From Alphaproteobacteria bacterium UBA7314 (GTDB taxonomy: Bacteria; Pseudomonadota; Alphaproteobacteria; MPNO01; UBA830), in assembly GCA_002471575.1 (NCBI GenBank), contig DKQG01000023.1, positions 1 through 64,000 of the forward strand: 64,000 nucleotides of DNA, written 5' to 3'. Under the pieces are notes generated by a model. It ran no database searches, was not told the origin of the DNA, and saw nothing but the letters and a program-made list of their open reading frames with translations. Position numbers and translations under genes: made by a program. This document shows positions 62,726 through 64,000 of this stretch, in pieces. Numbering within the stretch: position 1 is the stretch's first letter; every line of letters begins with the position of its first letter.

Positions 62726-63262
62726 TCAGGCGCCTGCTTTAGCTTCGGCCTTGGCGTCGGCTTTTTTGAACTTTGTCAATTTGCGGAGGATCATGCCGCG
62801 CTTCAGGCTGGAAATGTGATCGACGAAAAGCACACCGTCGAGATGGTCGATTTCGTGCTGGACGCAGGTTGCGAGAAATCCGTCCATGTCCTGTTCGCGA
62901 GTCTCGTTCTCGTAGTCCAGGTAGCGTATCCGTACGGTATTCGGCCGCTTCACCTCCGCGAATTGCTCCGGCAGGGACAGACAACCCTCCTCGAAGACCG
63001 ATATGTCACCGGAAGCATCGATAATCTCCGGGTTGGCCATGTGCATTGGTTGTGGCTTTTCTCCGGCACGGGCCACGTCGGCGACGATCACGCGTTTCAA
63101 CACGCCGACCTGTGGCGCCGCCAGCCCGACCCCGGGCGCAGCATACATGGTCTCCAGCATGTCATCCATCAGGCAGCGCACGTCGTAATCTACGGCATCG
63201 ACGGCCGCCGCGACCCTCTTCAGGCGCGGATCGGGGGCGGTGATGATGGGCAGTAACGCCAT
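62726..63262 (-). CDS. def: Peptide deformylase
   Basis: A 178-residue iron/zinc deformylase that removes the formyl group from nascent proteins. All three motifs are present: GVGLAAPQVG, EGCLSLPEQ (Cys metal ligand) and QHEIDHLDG (two His ligands and catalytic Glu). It is the first gene of the def-fmt-truA operon and divergent from rmuC. Confidence 0.97.
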   Translation of the reverse strand: MALLPIITAPDPRLKRVAAAVDAVDYDVRCLMDDMLETMYAAPGVGLAAPQVGVLKRVIVADVARAGEKPQPMHMANPEIIDASGDISVFEEGCLSLPEQFAEVKRPNTVRIRYLDYENETREQDMDGFLATCVQHEIDHLDGVLFVDHISSLKRGMILRKLTKFKKADAKAEAKAGA

Positions 63263-63386
63263 CTTGATTGAAATCCTCGGTGTCCCTGTGTGGTTAGGTA
63301 TGCGTTCGGCTTCGCAGGGTCAAGCGCGACGTACCTCCGCGCCGACGGCAGGCCGATTCGGAAAAGTTCGTGATACGTTCTCGAGC

Positions 63387-64000
63387 ATGGAAGCTGTCAC
63401 GATTATCGCTCTCGTGGTCGCCACCAGCTCTCTGGCGCTGGCTGCCTTTGTCCTGCTGCGGAACAACGACCGGAATACGTCCGAGGATATAGCCCGGAGG
63501 GCCGACAGGCTGGCCGCGCAACAGGCGGAGCTTGCCGGTCGCCTGTCCCAAATCGCGGAGGCCGATGCCGCCAGCCAGAAGGCACTTTCGGAGCGGCTGC
63601 AAAATCAGGAGATCGCGATCACCAAGACGTTGGAAAAACGCCTAGCCGATGTAACAAAAAAGGTCGGAGACAGCCTGCAGCAGACTAGCACCCGGTCATC
63701 TGAAACGATGACTAAACTGCAGGAACGCCTGGCGGTAATCGATGCGGCCCAGAAAAACATCACCGATTTGTCAGCCCAGGTCGTCCAGTTGCAGGATGTC
63801 CTTACCAACCGGCAGGCGCGGGGCGCGTTCGGTGAAATCCAGTTGCAAGATCTGGTGCAGGCGGCGCTACCGCCGTCGGCCTACGAATTTCAGAAAACGC
63901 TGGGCAACAACAAGCGCGCGGACTGCGTGCTGAACCTGCCGAACCCGCCGGGCGCCATCGCCATCGATGCAAAGTTCCCGCTGGAAAGCTATCACGCATT
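63387..64000 (+). CDS. rmuC: DNA recombination protein RmuC, N-terminal part (cut by window edge)
   Basis: The frame from the ATG at 63387 stays open to the end of the window (204 complete codons). It has a membrane helix at residues 3-22, a coiled coil at about 35-130, and the start of the RmuC nuclease-like domain with RGAFGEIQLQDLVQAALPPS, RADCVLNLP and AIDAKFPLESY. RmuC limits DNA inversion at short repeats in E. coli. The rest lies outside the window. Confidence 0.92.
   Translation, partial: MEAVTIIALVVATSSLALAAFVLLRNNDRNTSEDIARRADRLAAQQAELAGRLSQIAEADAASQKALSERLQNQEIAITKTLEKRLADVTKKVGDSLQQTSTRSSETMTKLQERLAVIDAAQKNITDLSAQVVQLQDVLTNRQARGAFGEIQLQDLVQAALPPSAYEFQKTLGNNKRADCVLNLPNPPGAIAIDAKFPLESYHA

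Overview
The window looks like the chromosome of an alphaproteobacterium, most likely a Rhodospirillales-type organism. The strongest evidence is the run at 52488-63262: rpmH, rnpA, yidD, yidC, yihA, argB, HAD phosphatase, dapD, dapE, then truA, fmt and def. The tkt-gap-pgk block and the high-GC, short-spacer operons with many ATGA overlaps fit the same picture. No phage, insertion sequence or CRISPR array was seen. Several genes use TTG or GTG starts, including rpmH.

Layout. 1-6,700: the start of a Rieske oxygenase behind a DMSO/TMAO/biotin-sulfoxide-type molybdoenzyme, a miniature HupE-like protein, a BenE-type permease, tRNA-Arg(ACG) and a lipoprotein. 6,773-15,400: flavin reductase, panC and panB, a lipoprotein-type gamma-glutamyltransferase, two EamA exporters flanking an RlmI-like methyltransferase, and two tandem GSTs. 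15,458-20,505: an acid-catabolism divergon (HpaB-like monooxygenase and CaiB-type CoA-transferase facing an MFS carrier and an HMG-CoA-lyase-like enzyme). 20,531-27,811: NUDIX, a lone molybdenum hydroxylase subunit with a Rieske oxygenase, an FrdA-like flavoprotein with a stand-alone [2Fe-2S] protein, and a divergent ferritin-like protein carrying a full diiron ligand set. 27,815-32,363: pgk, gap, tkt and a candidate structured RNA upstream of tkt. 32,477-33,945: two SDRs. 33,959-37,336: a zinc cluster (MacB-like ABC transporter, His-rich DUF2796/ZrgA-like protein, DUF3299 protein) with a Zur-type operator. 37,477-39,174: an asparaginase-like protein that has lost catalytic residues. 39,387-47,170: a seven-gene, tightly coupled minus-strand operon (TPP enzyme, CoA ligase, lipoate-ligase-like protein, DUF123 protein, enoyl-CoA hydratase, nitronate-monooxygenase-like protein, 3-hydroxyacyl-CoA dehydrogenase). 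47,274-52,195: a broken isochorismatase-like hydrolase, an MFS carrier, a small membrane protein, a histidine-kinase remnant, and a MerA-like flavoprotein with a TVP38 protein. 52,419-64,000: the housekeeping run above, with a PAS-protein pseudogene inserted and rmuC cut by the window end.

How the genes fit together. The accessory part is dominated by oxidative and CoA-based breakdown of organic acids and possibly aromatics. The strongest candidates for undescribed biology are the 39-47 kb operon, whose gene combination I do not recognise as a named pathway, and the 21-28 kb redox cluster. All functional proposals for these two are inference from domain content. Nothing here was checked against a database.
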